From Lotus japonicus (Eukaryota; Streptophyta; Magnoliopsida; Fabales; Fabaceae), in NCBI RefSeq assembly GCF_012489685.1, contig NC_080041.1, forward strand, positions 34,151,780 to 34,215,779: a stretch of 64,000 nt of DNA, read 5' to 3'. Shown here in pieces: positions 21,231 through 33,572 of the stretch. The first letter of the stretch is position 1. Each line of letters opens with the position of its first letter. The position numbers were made by a program, and so were the translations under genes. The notes under the pieces were generated by a model, which saw nothing but the letters and a program-made list of their open reading frames with translations, did not search any database and was not told the origin of the DNA.

Positions 21231-21430
21231 CTGCTATTTGGAACTAGCTTGGAAATGTTAAATAAAACCTCATTGGTTTTATGCTCCAAATTTGAGAGCA
21301 AGTGTTATGTTTATACGAGTCATACTAGATCTGCTATTTGGAACTAGCTTGGAAATGTCAAATAAAACCTTATTGGTTTTATGCTCCAAATTTGAGAGCA
21401 AGTGTTATGTTTATATGAGTCATACTAGAT
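21231..21430. repeat. Tandem duplication, 100-bp unit, two copies
   Basis: Units at 21231-21330 and 21331-21430 begin CTGCTATTTGGAACTAGC and differ at a handful of bases. They lie inside the copia element's internal region. Confidence 0.9.
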
Positions 21431-21789
21431 CTGATGTTAGATATATTGTGAGTAGAGTGAGACGTAATGTTAGTATGGGACGTCATTGCATTGGTTTTAA
21501 AATCATTTAAGATGTACTGATGCATTGGAATATTAAATTACTCTAACTTTCCTTGAGACTTTGAAGGTACTTTGTGATGAAAATTGAGTCTCAGATGGTG
21601 ACGAGGCAAGTTCCACATGTGATAGGAGGTGGAGCTGCTCCATTAAAATCAGCAAAACATACATGCATAGCCTATGCAATTGAATCAGAAATTTGTAGCT
21701 CCTAAACTTGCAGGTCAAGAAGTTGAATTGTTGAGAGGATTAAATGGCTGATTCGCCATTGTGGGGGTGAACTTGCACACACCATAAAT

Positions 21790-22010
21790 GTCCATTGTGA
21801 TTGAGCTGCAACTAGCGTAGTTAACAACAATGCCTACAATGGCAAGAGGAGACACATGTAAATGAGGCATGATATTGTTAGACACCTAATAAAAGATGGT
21901 GAAATCTCACTTGATTGTGTGAGAAGTGGAAAAATCTTGTTGATCTCTGCACAAAGTGATTGATTAGGAAAATTGTATTGGATTCATCGAGAGGGATGAG
22001 CGCCTTGAGT
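21790..22010 (+). pseudogene. Copia RNase H C-terminal remnant
   Basis: A translated remnant resembles the end of copia RNase H (YNGKRRHM, RHDIVRHLIKDGEISLDC). In-frame stops occur within and after this stretch, so it is a relic. Confidence 0.65.
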
Positions 22011-22129
22011 AAAGGAACATGTGGTGGATACCCATTTTGTGGTCAAACGAAGCCATGCGAAGACTCATATGCACTACATCTCATCCCTATGGCATGCGGT
22101 AGTGCTTGATGTGAGGTTATGAGCTGAAT

Positions 22130-22322
22130 TTTAATTTGATACATAACCCAGAATTTGGGTGGTGCTATTGAGACGCACTTGATGTATCTGCAGAGCTCAT
22201 AATTGATACAGAGCCCAATATTTGGGTGGTGCTCTTGAAACGCACTTGATGTATCTGCACATCTATTAATTGATACATAGCCCAATTTTTGGGTAGTGCT
22301 ATAGAGATGCACTTGATGTATG
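22130..22322. repeat. Tandem repeat, 66-67-bp unit, three copies
   Basis: Each unit has TTGATAC, then GGGTGGTGCT or a variant, then GCACTTGATGTAT (the last motif at about 22175, 22241 and 22309). The units are diverged by several per cent. It lies in the 3' non-coding part of the copia element. Confidence 0.85.
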
Positions 22323-22721
22323 GACCTACGTGGGTGTGAAGGGTTAGGCCACCTTCTATGAAAGACTTTGACAATCTTTCTAGAGCACCCATGAGCGACC
22401 CAAGGTGATTGAAAGGCCTAAAAATGTAAATGTAGAATTATATTATCGCAGAGCCTTTGCAAATTTGAAGGTTAGGGGCGTGTTGTGGGGGTCTTGTCTC
22501 GAGTCCTGTAAGTTCAAGAGAAATTCACTTATTGGTATTGTGGCATTGCCTCACTTCACTACGTGTTAATTCAATCCTCTGGATATTAGCACTTAAGCTC
22601 AAACCCTTCTATTGCCCAGAAATCATTTTCTTCTTTCCCAGAAAATCCTCTCATCATTTTCCAAGTCTTGCTGGTCATAAAACTCTCTTCCATCGTAATT
22701 TGATTTCCATTAGTGGGGGAA

Positions 22722-22978
22722 TGAGAGTTAATGGAAATCAAATATTGTAAATGTTATTAAAATCTGATTAATAACATGAAACAGTTTCCTTCCCGTTCCT
22801 CTTTTCAAGCAATCGACTAATATATACCATTAAAGGCTTATAATGGTACAATTAATCACTTTAATCCACCTTTTTGACCTTTGACCATAATGGTAAAAGA
22901 CCATCAATTGTGTCATCTGTTTCTCCCTGATCAGTAATATATATGGGTGAGAGAAGGCTTGGAAAGATAGATCAGATT
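22722..22978 (+). repeat. 3' LTR of the copia element, truncated, with MITE empty site
   Basis: It starts with TG directly after the polypurine tract and matches the 5' LTR up to GATCAGATT. It has the unoccupied TA (22935-22936) where the 5' LTR carries the MITE. Confidence 0.8.
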
Positions 22979-25298
22979 TTGGAACGTCAAGTCATTAGTC
23001 CATCACTCGTCGCCCGCGCATAGGTGTATCTTCATTTCCTCACCAAGGCAGCACCATGTGTCGCTAACGTAATTGTAGGACCCAGTGGTGAATCAGCTAA
23101 CGCGATTAAGGTCTATACTTTTAAATCAAACAAACAGGTAACGGGATCAAGGACTAGCCCCTTAATCGATAACAAATAATAGGATTTAAGGTCTATCTTC
23201 TTAATCCAATAACAAATAGTATGATTAAGGTCCAGCCTCTTAATCAAATAGTTAATAATATGATTAAGATCCAGCCTCTTAATCAAACAGTGAATAATAT
23301 GATTAAGGTCTAGCCTCTTAATCAAATGGTGAATAATATGATTAAGGTCTACCCTCTTAATCAAATAATATAGGATATGAGGTTCATTCCCTCAACCGAT
23401 ATGGAGTCCAATCTTTCGACCGTCTCGCTTCGAGTTATGCACGCACGCAAAAGCTAGCAAACAACAATTCGTCCTTACCCGGATACGTGTCTAGCTAAAG
23501 TTCACTGTCTCTATTGTTTTTCCCTAGGGTAAATTCCGGTCCATTGACCAATTCCTTCACAAGCCAGGAAGTGTCGTCTTCACTTAGTGGTTGTCTTAGT
23601 AATAACGACTCCTCCTCTTAATGTCCGCAACTCAAATCCTCCTCTCCCCTAGAACCTCGGATCGTCGGCCCTTCTCATTTTCGAACTCATTTTCATATCC
23701 TAAGTTTTCCGTAAAAGGGGTTATCTTTATCATTCAAAAGGTTTTGTCTTCAGTTAATTCATTATGGAATTTGTTCTCAAAATCGAAGTCTTATGTATTC
23801 ATTTACTTCAAAGTCTAACAAATCAAAGATCCCTATTATCCCCAAGTCCTCTTTTCTGCGAGGTCCTCGATCCTCCATGTCAGCAGTAGAACACTCCGTA
23901 TTCACAATCGATCTAGTCATAATATCTTGGCATAATACAATGTTTATGCACATACAAGATTCAAAGAAATAGAACATGTCTATTATATTAACAGTTCAGA
24001 GAAATAAGTCTATCCACTAGAAAACAATAAGTCGGATACCAAAGTAAACTACTGAAGCCTCAACAGTCAATAATGGCGTAAGCCTTAACAACTCAATAAA
24101 TGGCCTAAGCCTCACAGTCAAAATCATTTAACAATTGTTGATTCTTCGACACCTAAGTATAATAGCTAATAACTAGGAGAGTTGCCCTTACCTTGAGTGT
24201 TCTCCTCTGTCCTGAAACTTCACAGCTCGATCTGAATCTTCCTTCCTTAGCTCAACTCGATCCAAACCTTTAAGCAAAATATCCTTGCTTAGTCACTAAG
24301 AAACAATTCAACCTAACAAGACTAACCGAAACTGAGAAAGCTTTCTAAGCTTTAGAAATTCAACACTTAGGCACGAATGGAAGAATTACCCCAAATGGGT
24401 GAGTTGACCTGAAACTCAAGTTTTAAACAAGCATTTAGCAAGTAATCAATTAGGGTTTCGACTCCATACTCGAAGCACAAAGCATGTCATCAACAACTTA
24501 AAGAACAAGTAAATCATAACAAACTCCACACAACTTATGGTCTATTCTACCCCCCTTAAGCATGCTATTCAAGTACCCAGGAAACAAGTAACACATAGCA
24601 TGTTCGACATAACACATGGCATAATCATCATTTTCAAGCAATGATCCTAGTCATGTTCCTAGTGCATACATAGCCATTTAGTTTTCCTAGAGCACAAGTA
24701 AATACCTAGCATAAAACACATATTCATGTTAGACTCAACCCGACATTTACCCGAAATCATCCTTAGTCCATGCATCACCTCTAGGTTTAAAAAAAAAGAT
24801 TCTTCTCCCCTAATTTCCCACACATAGCTCTCGGCCACCCCTAGAGAAATAGGGCAAGCCGAACTTTTCTTCTGGTCTAATTTAATTCCTAGGAATTCTT
24901 AGGTGACATCTAGGGTAGTAAAACACTCGGAAAAATTACGAGACATAAAACACGAATAAGGGCTTTTTGGTCCAACGTTAAAGCTCAAAAACTCAAAGTT
25001 GATACTTTTTGAAACGGGTTTTAAATATAAACAATGCATTTACTAACAACAAATCCTATAGGAGTTAAGCAAGTTCAAGGTTTTAAGCGTCAAAAAGTAA
25101 CGGTTGAACAAAAATGGGTTTTTGGCTCAGATTTCAGATCTACGGCACCACGACGAGAATCTAAGCGCATGGATCAGGATTATGAAGTGTATAGAAGGTA
25201 TTTGAAAGAAGGAATGAAGCTAATCTGACATTTTATCAAAAAGCTTCAAACTTTGAGCACAGAAAGACATGGAGAAAGACATGAGAAAGTAGACAAGG
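22979..25298. other. Non-coding repeat-like DNA
   Basis: No recognisable gene. It contains the 39-bp minisatellite at 23161-23380. The text is AT-rich and looks like the non-coding part of a larger retroelement. The solo LTR at 25304 is inserted at its right edge. Confidence 0.5.
23161..23380. repeat. 39-bp minisatellite, about 5.5-6 copies
   Basis: CTTAATC recurs at 23161, 23200, 23239, 23278, 23317 and 23356, exactly 39 bp apart. Because 39 is a multiple of three, the minus strand stays open and reads a 13-residue repeat (LIKRLDLNHI core). I see no sign that it is translated. Confidence 0.92.
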
Positions 25299-26083
25299 TT
25301 GCATGTAACGCCCCAATTTCTAACTTAGGGATCACATTAGTAACCCAACAAATATGGGGACTAACCCGGTTTTTTTTTCAAGAGGTGATAATTTCGAAAA
25401 TCACAAAGGCTCATCATCACCCAATCAGTGGCCCAAGAAGTTCCCAAGTAAGCTGGTCGGGCACAATGCCTCATTGAAAGCCCTTCTTGCCTTAGACAGA
25501 ACAACCTGAGTTCTTACTTGAACTCAAATGAGGTTTTCAATATCATTTTGAAAACACTTTCAAAAATTCGATTCAATTATCCTTTAAGTTCAAAAATCTA
25601 TTTGATTTATTTTATCTTAATCAACCTTTCAAAAACCTAATCATTTGATTTTTAAATCATCATCCGAATAACAATATTTCAAATTAAACATCAATTACTA
25701 AGATAATAATAGAAATATGATCCCGACTAAATAAACCCTAAGTAAACCGCTAGCGTAGTTCAAATCCAACATCCGACGATAAAATTCACGACAATTATTT
25801 AAAAAGTTCCGCTTTGCAAGCCTTCCTTCTACGCCGCTTCAAAGCCTTATCGCCTAGCCCTAGTCGTTGCCCAACTCCTTGTCATCACAAAATTAGACTT
25901 CACCACACGCCAACTCATCAACTAAAGCGTTAAGCGCCCAAGTAGATAAATAACAAACATTAAGGGTTAGTCTCAATAACAAACAACAACAATTCGAAAA
26001 TCAAAAATAAGATAAGATAATGGAGTTCAATTTTGAAAATAAAAGATGAGTTAAGATAAGAGATAAAGACAGTTCAAAATTTT

Positions 26084-26411
26084 ATCTTCAACAATAACTT
26101 TAAGATAACAACAAAAAACGTCTTATCAAGAATAACAAACAAGTCACAAGAATTATCAAGAGAAGTAGGTTAGTCCTAATGCCTACACGCAACAACCAAA
26201 ATGGATCGATCAAAGCCTCATAAGGCTAGACAACAACGTTGTCGAGTATCTTCAACAATAACTTTAAGATAACAACAAAAAACATCTTATCAAGAATAAC
26301 AAACAAGTCACAAGAATTATCAAGAGAAGTAGGTTAGTCCTAATGCCTACACGCAACTACCAAAATGGATCGATCAAAGCCTCATAAGGCTAGACAACAA
26401 CGTTGTCGAGT
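26084..26411. repeat. Tandem duplication, 164-bp unit, two copies
   Basis: Units start at 26084 and 26248 with ATCTTCAACAATAAC and end GTTGTCGAGTA. Only about two differences are seen (ACG/ACA and CAACC/CTACC), so the duplication is recent. It lies inside the solo LTR. Confidence 0.92.
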
Positions 26412-27165
26412 AATTCAAAACATCTCCTCGACATGGGACAACCTCGTGGGACAATTACCACCACGTCGCCACTTCAAATTTCAAACCCTAGATTCTCTTG
26501 TTAGCAATCAAGGCCCACGGCCATCAACAACAACAAAAGGGGTCGTTTATTTTTTTCTCAAAATTTCAACAATTTTAAATGACTTTTATCCAAATTACGA
26601 CATATTCCATATATCCAACAATTAGCATGCATAATCATGTGAGAAGCAATCAATGGCACAGAGCATACAACAACAATCACAACGCCTTTAACAAATTCAT
26701 CTCACATATCATGCAAATAAAATAAAAGCAAGCATACTCACACACTAATTCAAGAGACTACCCTTACCTTCGTAGATTATAGTGCATATGCCAAAAGACC
26801 TGGACAAAAGAAACGAAACCATGATTAATAAGGGTTTTAACAAGCTATTATCCCTTCCCCTTTAACAATAACCCGCGGCCATGAAGGAAGAGAAAGAGAA
26901 TTTTCTTTTCCGTTTTCGAAATCGTTTTTAAACCCTAACCCTAGTAGACCAAAAAGAGTTCTTTTTATCCAAAAATAATTGCATCTTTTTTTTTCCTGAT
27001 CTCTGAATAAGAAGAAGAAAAGAAAAGTTTTATCTCCCCAAGTCTCTCTTAACAAAAAAAAGTTTTTAGAAAGAAAGTGTGCACAAAGAAGACTACCCAA
27101 AAGAAAGGTTTTAGTCCAAATATCTAACCAAGAATTGGAGAATGGAAGATTGTTATCAACCACCA

Positions 27166-27168
<3 letters not shown>

Positions 27169-27233
<65 letters not shown>
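27169..27233. repeat. (GA)n microsatellite
   Basis: An uninterrupted run of about 32 GA units, inside the solo LTR. Confidence 0.98.
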
Positions 27234-27235
<2 letters not shown>

Positions 27236-28426
27236 TCGGCCAACACTAGGGAGAATGCTCTATGATTTTTAGAAGTTCTATGGTCTAGGGAAGCAGCTAC
27301 TGAGTGTGTGGTTTTTGCCTTCTGTCTGAGGTTCTATTTATAGGAGAGGGTATCACACCAACCCTAGCAACCAAAAACTCGGCCAAACACATCCAAGGGG
27401 GAGGAATTTTCTGATTTCAACCCCCTTGACCCCTTCCTAAAGTCTTGGTTCAATTACTCACCCTTTCTTGTGAATTTTAAGATCAAATCTCAATAAATTT
27501 CTTTCCAGAATTTCCTAAATTAATCATTTTAAATATTTATCAAATAAAACTGATCAACATTCAGTTTTTATTATTTTTCTCATAATTTAAAACCTCCTCT
27601 AAAAATTTGAACCCAAGATAGCTTAGTTTTCTTGTTTTACAAGCTATTTCAACTTTAATTTGGTTAATTAAAATCAAAATAGTGCAAATTCTGAAAATTA
27701 ATATTTTATTACTCCAAAATATTTATAATTATTCTCCGATAATTTTTCATCATTTTTATGACCCATCTTTTAAATTTAAATTTAAAAAAATCTCTCCAAA
27801 ATATAGTTTCAAAACTACCTTTTTAGCATTTAATCAAAATAATTCCAAAATATTCTAGAATTTATTTATTTTTAACAAAAATAACCATTTTAAATCATAT
27901 TCAGATATAAAATAAATTCTATTTCAATTTATCATCTTCTCTTTAATTTTTAAAAGATTTGGTATAGTGTTGTGCAAAAACCCCTTAATAAATCCAAACT
28001 AAATCTTTCAACCAACTTTTTTCTCTCTCCCAATCACTATTCACGAAAATTCCAATATTAATGGAGTTATTATTAATTTATTTTTACTAGTGTTTTTTTA
28101 CCCGCGCGTTGCACGGGGAATACGTCTATTGTATTTGATACGTCAATTAATACCTTGATTATTAAAAATATATTAAACAATGGATTAAATAGAAGACTCA
28201 GAAATGCTAAGCAAAGTTGACATAAAGACTTTTGTTATAAGCCTGGTTGAGATCAACAGGAACTCGTTTTACATTCTTCGTGAATATGAAGACCATAACA
28301 CAAATCATAGATATAAGAAATTAGCAACAAATTAATCTTAAAAAAAATAAATGTGATAGTAGCACAAATTAGGATTGTGTAAGATAAATCATAAAGTATG
28401 ACATTATTGTGTTTATTCCAACTAAG

Positions 28427-28788
28427 TAGGGATGACAATGGGTAGGGTACTATAGAACCATCCTCATACCTGAGTTTTAAAAAATTACATGTTCCCGTCC
28501 CCATACTCGCGTGGGTAGCAACTCGATGCTCTCCACCTTTAGACAATTCAATGTCATTACAGGAAGCTCTTCATCTTTGCCAAAATCTAAATGTAGGGAT
28601 GGCAGTGGGTCTCGGACCCATAGGGTTTCGGGCCCATATGGTACCCGCAAAAAATACCAACTATGGGTAGGGTAAAAAACCGCTAAATGGGTATGAGGTT
28701 GGGTATAGGTAATTACCCGCAAAAAGTAGTGGGTATGAGTGCGGGTATGAGCATTATAGTACTCAACCGGCTCATACCCGCACACATA

Positions 28789-28822
<34 letters not shown>
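28427..28822. repeat. GGGTA-rich repeat pair and (TTA)n microsatellite
   Basis: AGGGATGACAATGGGTAGGG at about 28428 and AGGGATGGCAGTGGGT at about 28596 are two starts of the same dispersed repeat in direct orientation, followed by many GGGTA or TACCC words. A (TTA)n run closes it at 28791-28822. No coding potential. Confidence 0.6.
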
Positions 28823-28971
28823 TGGTAATATATTAACAAATTAACTTAAGCTATAGCTTTCAAACTCACTCTTTTAAAAAAAAGTTAGGGACATTAATTC
28901 TTAGTGACGTGTCATTCTTACGTTAATTCTCATAAAAAAATTCAACGTGTCATTCTCAGGTTAATTCTCAT

Positions 28972-31900
28972 AAAAAAATACATTTTTAAATTTTAGATTT
29001 GATTAGGATTTAGGTTGTTTTTTTTCTTGATTTTATCTTAATTTATTTTTGATTTATTTTTAGAGTATTCATTAATTTTATGGTATTTTTATTGAATTTT
29101 TTTAAATAGAGATAATATCTATTTAAATAGAGATAGGTTTAGATATATTTAGTTTCTTTTTATCTCTTTGTTAGATTAATAATAAACTAAATCTTAACAG
29201 ATATTCAACAGAGTCCTTATATATCTTTGGCTTCTATGCATTTTCAGGGGTTAAATAACATGTGTGATTTTTTCTCTTTGATTTGTAGGTTGAAGAAAGT
29301 ATTCGTAATGACAGTGTTAATCCCATGGCAGAGCGGTGTGATTACCTTTGAGACTCACGATATGGCTCAGGTTGGTGCTACGATCTATGATGGAAAATTT
29401 GATGTATGTATTCTCATCATTTATTACTTTTTCCCTTTTTTTTAGTTTTATGGTTCTGAAAAGTGATATCATTTTCTCTTCTTATTTTCAATTTTTTTTG
29501 ATGGCTCAAAGACATGTCAAGGTTGATAACCAAAACACAGGTTCTTGCTGAAATGCTTTACTACTCTTGCTATTTTATTTTGTTAAGCCAGAGAAACAGA
29601 TTGGAATTGATATATCATTCATCTTTTGAAAACCATCACCAAAATAAAATTTCAGTTTCCCTTCTACTAAGCATTTCATCAGACACAAAAAATAAAGGGG
29701 AAAAAAATTAAGTTACCTCTTTACCATTGTCGTTGAGGAGGATTGTGGGAAAGCGAGAGGTAGAGGTCCTTCTTCAGAGAAGGAGATTATGCTGTTGAGC
29801 CTCCTCTGGCGGTAATCATCTTCCCTGTCGATGATCCTATGCAACTTGAGAAAACCCAAATCGGCGTTGGTTTCAGGGGCGGAGGGCATGTCCTTGAGGA
29901 GGCTTTTGGGGGCGGGGTTGAAGACTTGAAGTGTGGTATGCGTCCCTGTCGCTTGCGCCATAGAGATCTTGTGATTGTCTACTTATTTCTTTTTCTTCTC
30001 TATATATGTTACCATACTTGTCTTCCCCTTATTGCATTATGTTTTGGTTACTTTTTCTTAATCGTAAGTTAAATGAGTAAAAATTGTACTTTACCCGTTT
30101 AAATCAAATTATCATTTTTCTCATACCATCTCATGGCCTTAATCAGTGTAATATTTGTAGTTTATTTTCATAGCCCTAATTTAGATTTAGCACTGTTCTA
30201 TAGCCCTTTACTTCTTCATAGGTGGTAATGGACAGTTAAAATTACTTAAAACAAAAGACCTAGGAAGGAAATCTAACTTAATTCTTAAGGTTGCACCCCA
30301 ACAAAATCCAGCAATGACCACATCAACTTAAATAGTAATTGGACTTTGAAGAGAAAAATATCTGTTCAGATAACTTTTGAGATCTAGGAAAATAAAGTTT
30401 TTAACTTTTGATTGTATTTCAAACTGATAATGCCCATCAAGCAATCAGGAGAAGCCTTTCAAGCAAACATCATGTTATTAGAAAACCATGCTCCCTCATG
30501 TTTACAATGGTGTCATCATGTAGCAGGCTGACATAGATAAAACATAAGTATCTAGTGCAGTTATCTTGGTAATGAAGGAATATGTATAATTGGCTAACTG
30601 ACCATTCCTGTTTCATGAGGATTATATTAGAGTGATAGGTAATTCCTTCTTTTAGAATTAGGACTTGGGGTTGTGTCTTAACTTAGTAGACAGAATCATA
30701 GAATTTATTTCTCATTGTATTTTTCTTAAAAATATATTCTAATTTTTTTATCGTAATTAAAGTCTAAGGATACTTGAAAACACCAACAAAAAATCAAGAA
30801 ATAAATCACCTTAATCCTAATCAAATCTAAAATTAAAAAAGATACTAACTAAAGATAGATAAAAACTACCAAAATCTAGCAAATCACAATAAAAACTCAT
30901 AAAATCATGAATTAAATAAAAATCCGAAAATTCAATAAAATACCATAAAAATTAATTAATACTCTAAAAATAAATCAAAAATAAAATAAAAGACCAACAG
31001 ATAAAATCAAGAAATAAACAACTTAAATCAATAATAAGATAAATTAAGATAAAATAATGAAATAAACAACCTAAATCCTAATCAAATCTAAAATTTAAAA
31101 ATGTACTAAATAAATATAGATAAAAACTATCAAAATCTTGCAAATCACAATAAAAACTCATAAAATCCTAAATTAATTAAAAATCCGAAAATTCAATAAA
31201 AATACCATAAAAATTAATTAATACTCTATAAATAAATAAAAAATAAATTAAGATAAAATCAAGGAATACACAACCTAAATCCTAATCAAATCTAAAATTT
31301 AAAAATATATTTTTTTATGAGAAATAACCTGAGAATGACACGTGGAATTTTTTTTATGAGAATTAACGTGGGAATGACACGTCATTAAGAATTAACGTGA
31401 GAACGACACGTCACTAAATCAGCCTGATAGCAATAGGATTTGGCAATTCCAAATTAACACTAACCTATAGGTATTCAGTTGTAGAAGAATCCCACCCAAA
31501 CTATGAAAAAATCTAAATTGCAAGGTGAAATGAATCACACTACTTTTCCACATACCTCGATTAATTAAAAAATATATATTTTCTATTGTTTTATATGCAC
31601 AATATTTTTTTTTATTGATCTCAAGTTAATTATATTCTCATAAAAAATACCTTTTTAAATTTTAGATTTGATTAGGATTTAGATTGTTTATTTCTTGATT
31701 TTATCTTAATTTATTTTTGATTTATTTCTAGAGTATTAATTAAATTTTATGGTATTTTTAGTGAATTTTTCTGATTTTTATTTTATATGCACAATATTTT
31801 TTTTATTGATCTCACCTCGCTTATGTTAGTCACTAAGACTATGTTTGTATAAATGTTCACATACATTCAAATGCACCTATATCTCAATCTTTGTTAGTAG

Positions 31901-33025
31901 TACATGCCTCAAATTAAAGTGCGTACTTATGACCATTAACCTTAAGATTTGGATAACACACTGCAGTAAGATCTGGTTAGCCTAATTCATAAGCTTACAA
32001 CATCAAAGAAACTTTTAATCCCCCCTTAAAAAGTGAGAACAGATGGAAAACAATTCACCTTTCATGACCAGTGAGAACAGATAAATGTTGAAATAACATA
32101 CATAACAATGAAAAAAAAATAAATGGGATGTTCATCTATCAATGTTAATTTTTTTTTTATCAACAAACACATTAATACATGAACATTACAAAACAATAAT
32201 AATGAAACATAGAATGGGTTAAAACATGCTTTGGCGAACAAAAGACACTTCTAGAACTACATGAAAGAATCATTAAAATTGAAGAAGAAGGACTACCAGA
32301 GATATGAGAAAAATGATATACCTTTGACTTTTGAGTGATAACAATTCTTAGTCTACAAAGCCACAAAGCATTGTTTTTTACATACCTGGAACAAAGAGGC
32401 TGAAGCAAGAAGTGAGAAACTCGTTTTTGAGTTTGAAGAACATGCACTCTCAAATCTCAATTGTGATTTCCCTTGGTAACCATAAAAAAAAAATTCTCAA
32501 TTGTGATGGGGATAAATTTATAATGAAAAATTTAATTGAAGTGAGTGAAGGTCCATGTTGTTTTTGAAACATATATGATTTGAGGTTTGCCATGGTTGAG
32601 ATGAAGAAGGGAGAAATAGAGAAAATTGTGTGAGTATTTAGAGATAGAGAACGTATGAAGGTTTTTTTGCTCTACTAACCCTTTTTATTTTCTAATATAG
32701 ATTGATATTGATACTCTATATAAAAAACAATATTTTTTAGGAAGATTTTTTTAACAGAAACTATCTAACAAAGATACATAAAAACAAACAACCTAAATCC
32801 TAATCAAATCTAAAATTTAAAAAGGTACTAAATAAATATAGATAAAAACTATCAAAATTTAGCAAATCACAATAAAAACTCATAAAATTCTGAATTAATT
32901 AAAAATCCGAAAATTCAATAAAAATACCATAAAAATTAATTAATGCTCTAAAAATAAATTAAAAATAAATTAAGATTAAATCAAGAAATAAACAACCTAA
33001 ATCCTAATCAAATCTAAAATTTAAT
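28972..33025. repeat. AT-rich dispersed repeat, five copies in both orientations
   Basis: A unit of about 130-235 bp around CCTAATCAAATCTAAAAT and AAAATCCGAAAATTCAAT occurs at about 30814-31025, 31070-31305 and 32790-33025. It is present in reverse complement at about 28972-29100 and 31643-31780. All copies lie within the Helitron. They are associated with short GACACGTCA motifs that also occur near the Helitron 5' end. Confidence 0.75.
29713..29961 (-). pseudogene. Probable captured fragment of splicing factor SF3B1 (N-terminal region)
   Basis: A short minus-strand frame contains KSLLKDMP, then GFLKLHRIIDREDDYRQRRL. It resembles the N-terminal part of SF3B1 (SF3b155), where a loop-like region of the form REDEYxxxR followed by IISPER is conserved from plants to animals. 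The frame ends in TMVKR followed by GTAACT, which could be a splice donor. It has the same orientation as the surrounding Helitron, as often seen for captured fragments. The rest of SF3B1, including the HEAT repeats, is absent. The assignment rests on a short match. Confidence 0.42.
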
Positions 33026-33572
33026 GTGGCAAATAGGGCCAAGGTGGAAAAGCTGATGTGTAAATTATTAAATGAGAATTAATAGGTGGAAAAGCTGACG
33101 TGTAAATAATTAAGTGAGAATTAATCTGGGAGCGACACGTCACTAACTTGGCCTGTGAGAACGACACGTCATGCTAGAAGTTGTTATTTTCTAATATATA
33201 TAGATAGATTTTGATGACTTACATAATTAATTTAATAATTATCCTAAGTTCATTTCTAATAAATATTCATTTATGTTGTTTTAACGACAAGTGTCTAACT
33301 ACAGAATATTTGCCTACGCTACATGACACAGTTTAGCCCTAAAATATAACAACAACAACAATGCTAATGACTTTAGCTCATGAGAACTCCCTACGTTCCC
33401 ATGCACCATGCATTTCAAACACTCTCATAATTCCAACAACAGTAAATCAATCAACAGAAATCCATTTACGGAAAAATAAACAACAAACAAAGGTCAACCA
33501 ATTCATATATTACCATAATAATGTACTTATTTCGTAATAACTTATTCAATAATTTTAGGGTCTTACATTGCA

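Larger units (their letters stand above)
19090..22978 (+). mobile_element. Degenerate Ty1/copia element with two LTRs
   Basis: A direct repeat starting TGAGAGTTAATGG lies at 19090 and 22722 (offset 3632) and spans about 260 bp apart from a MITE in the left copy. The right copy is directly preceded by a polypurine tract (TAGTGGGGGAA). Near 21830-21960 the internal region keeps the end of a copia RNase H (YNGKRRHM, then a DGEISLDCVRS-like stretch) with stops. About six base differences separate the LTRs, apart from the MITE. The right LTR is cut off at about 22978, and gag and most of pol are lost. Confidence 0.75.
28087..33208 (-). mobile_element. Helitron, non-autonomous, about 5.1 kb
   Basis: Read on the minus strand, it starts TCTATCTATATATATTAG (33208 downwards) and ends in CTAG at 28090-28087. 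A GC-rich hairpin (CCCGTGCAACGCGCGGG) lies about ten bases before the end. The flanking host bases are A and T, as for Helitron insertion between A and T without duplication. It lies in the solo LTR. No Rep-helicase is seen. Inside are a probable captured gene fragment (29713-29961), a five-fold AT-rich repeat and further Helitron-like end sequences, which suggests nested insertions. Confidence 0.7.
25304..33567 (+). mobile_element. Solo LTR of a large retrotransposon, split by a Helitron
   Basis: It begins TGTAACGCCCC and ends GGTCTTACA, so it has TG and CA termini. The 5 bp TTGCA occur on both sides (25299-25303 and 33568-33572), a perfect target-site duplication. Without the Helitron at 28087-33208 the LTR is about 3.14 kb. 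No gag-pol sequence lies between the borders, which supports a solo LTR formed by LTR-LTR recombination. LTRs of this size with such ends are known from plant Ty3/gypsy elements; the exact family is not assigned. Confidence 0.7.

Noticed and set aside
23113..23364. 83-residue repetitive frame
   Set aside because: It is the 39-bp minisatellite, open only because the unit is a multiple of three.
22130..23380. Regularly spaced repeats resembling a CRISPR array
   Set aside because: They are adjacent tandem units without unique spacers, in plant DNA next to retroelement remnants.
32172..32453. 93-residue minus-strand frame within the Helitron
   Set aside because: No similarity to a known protein, AT-rich context, and no second supporting exon.
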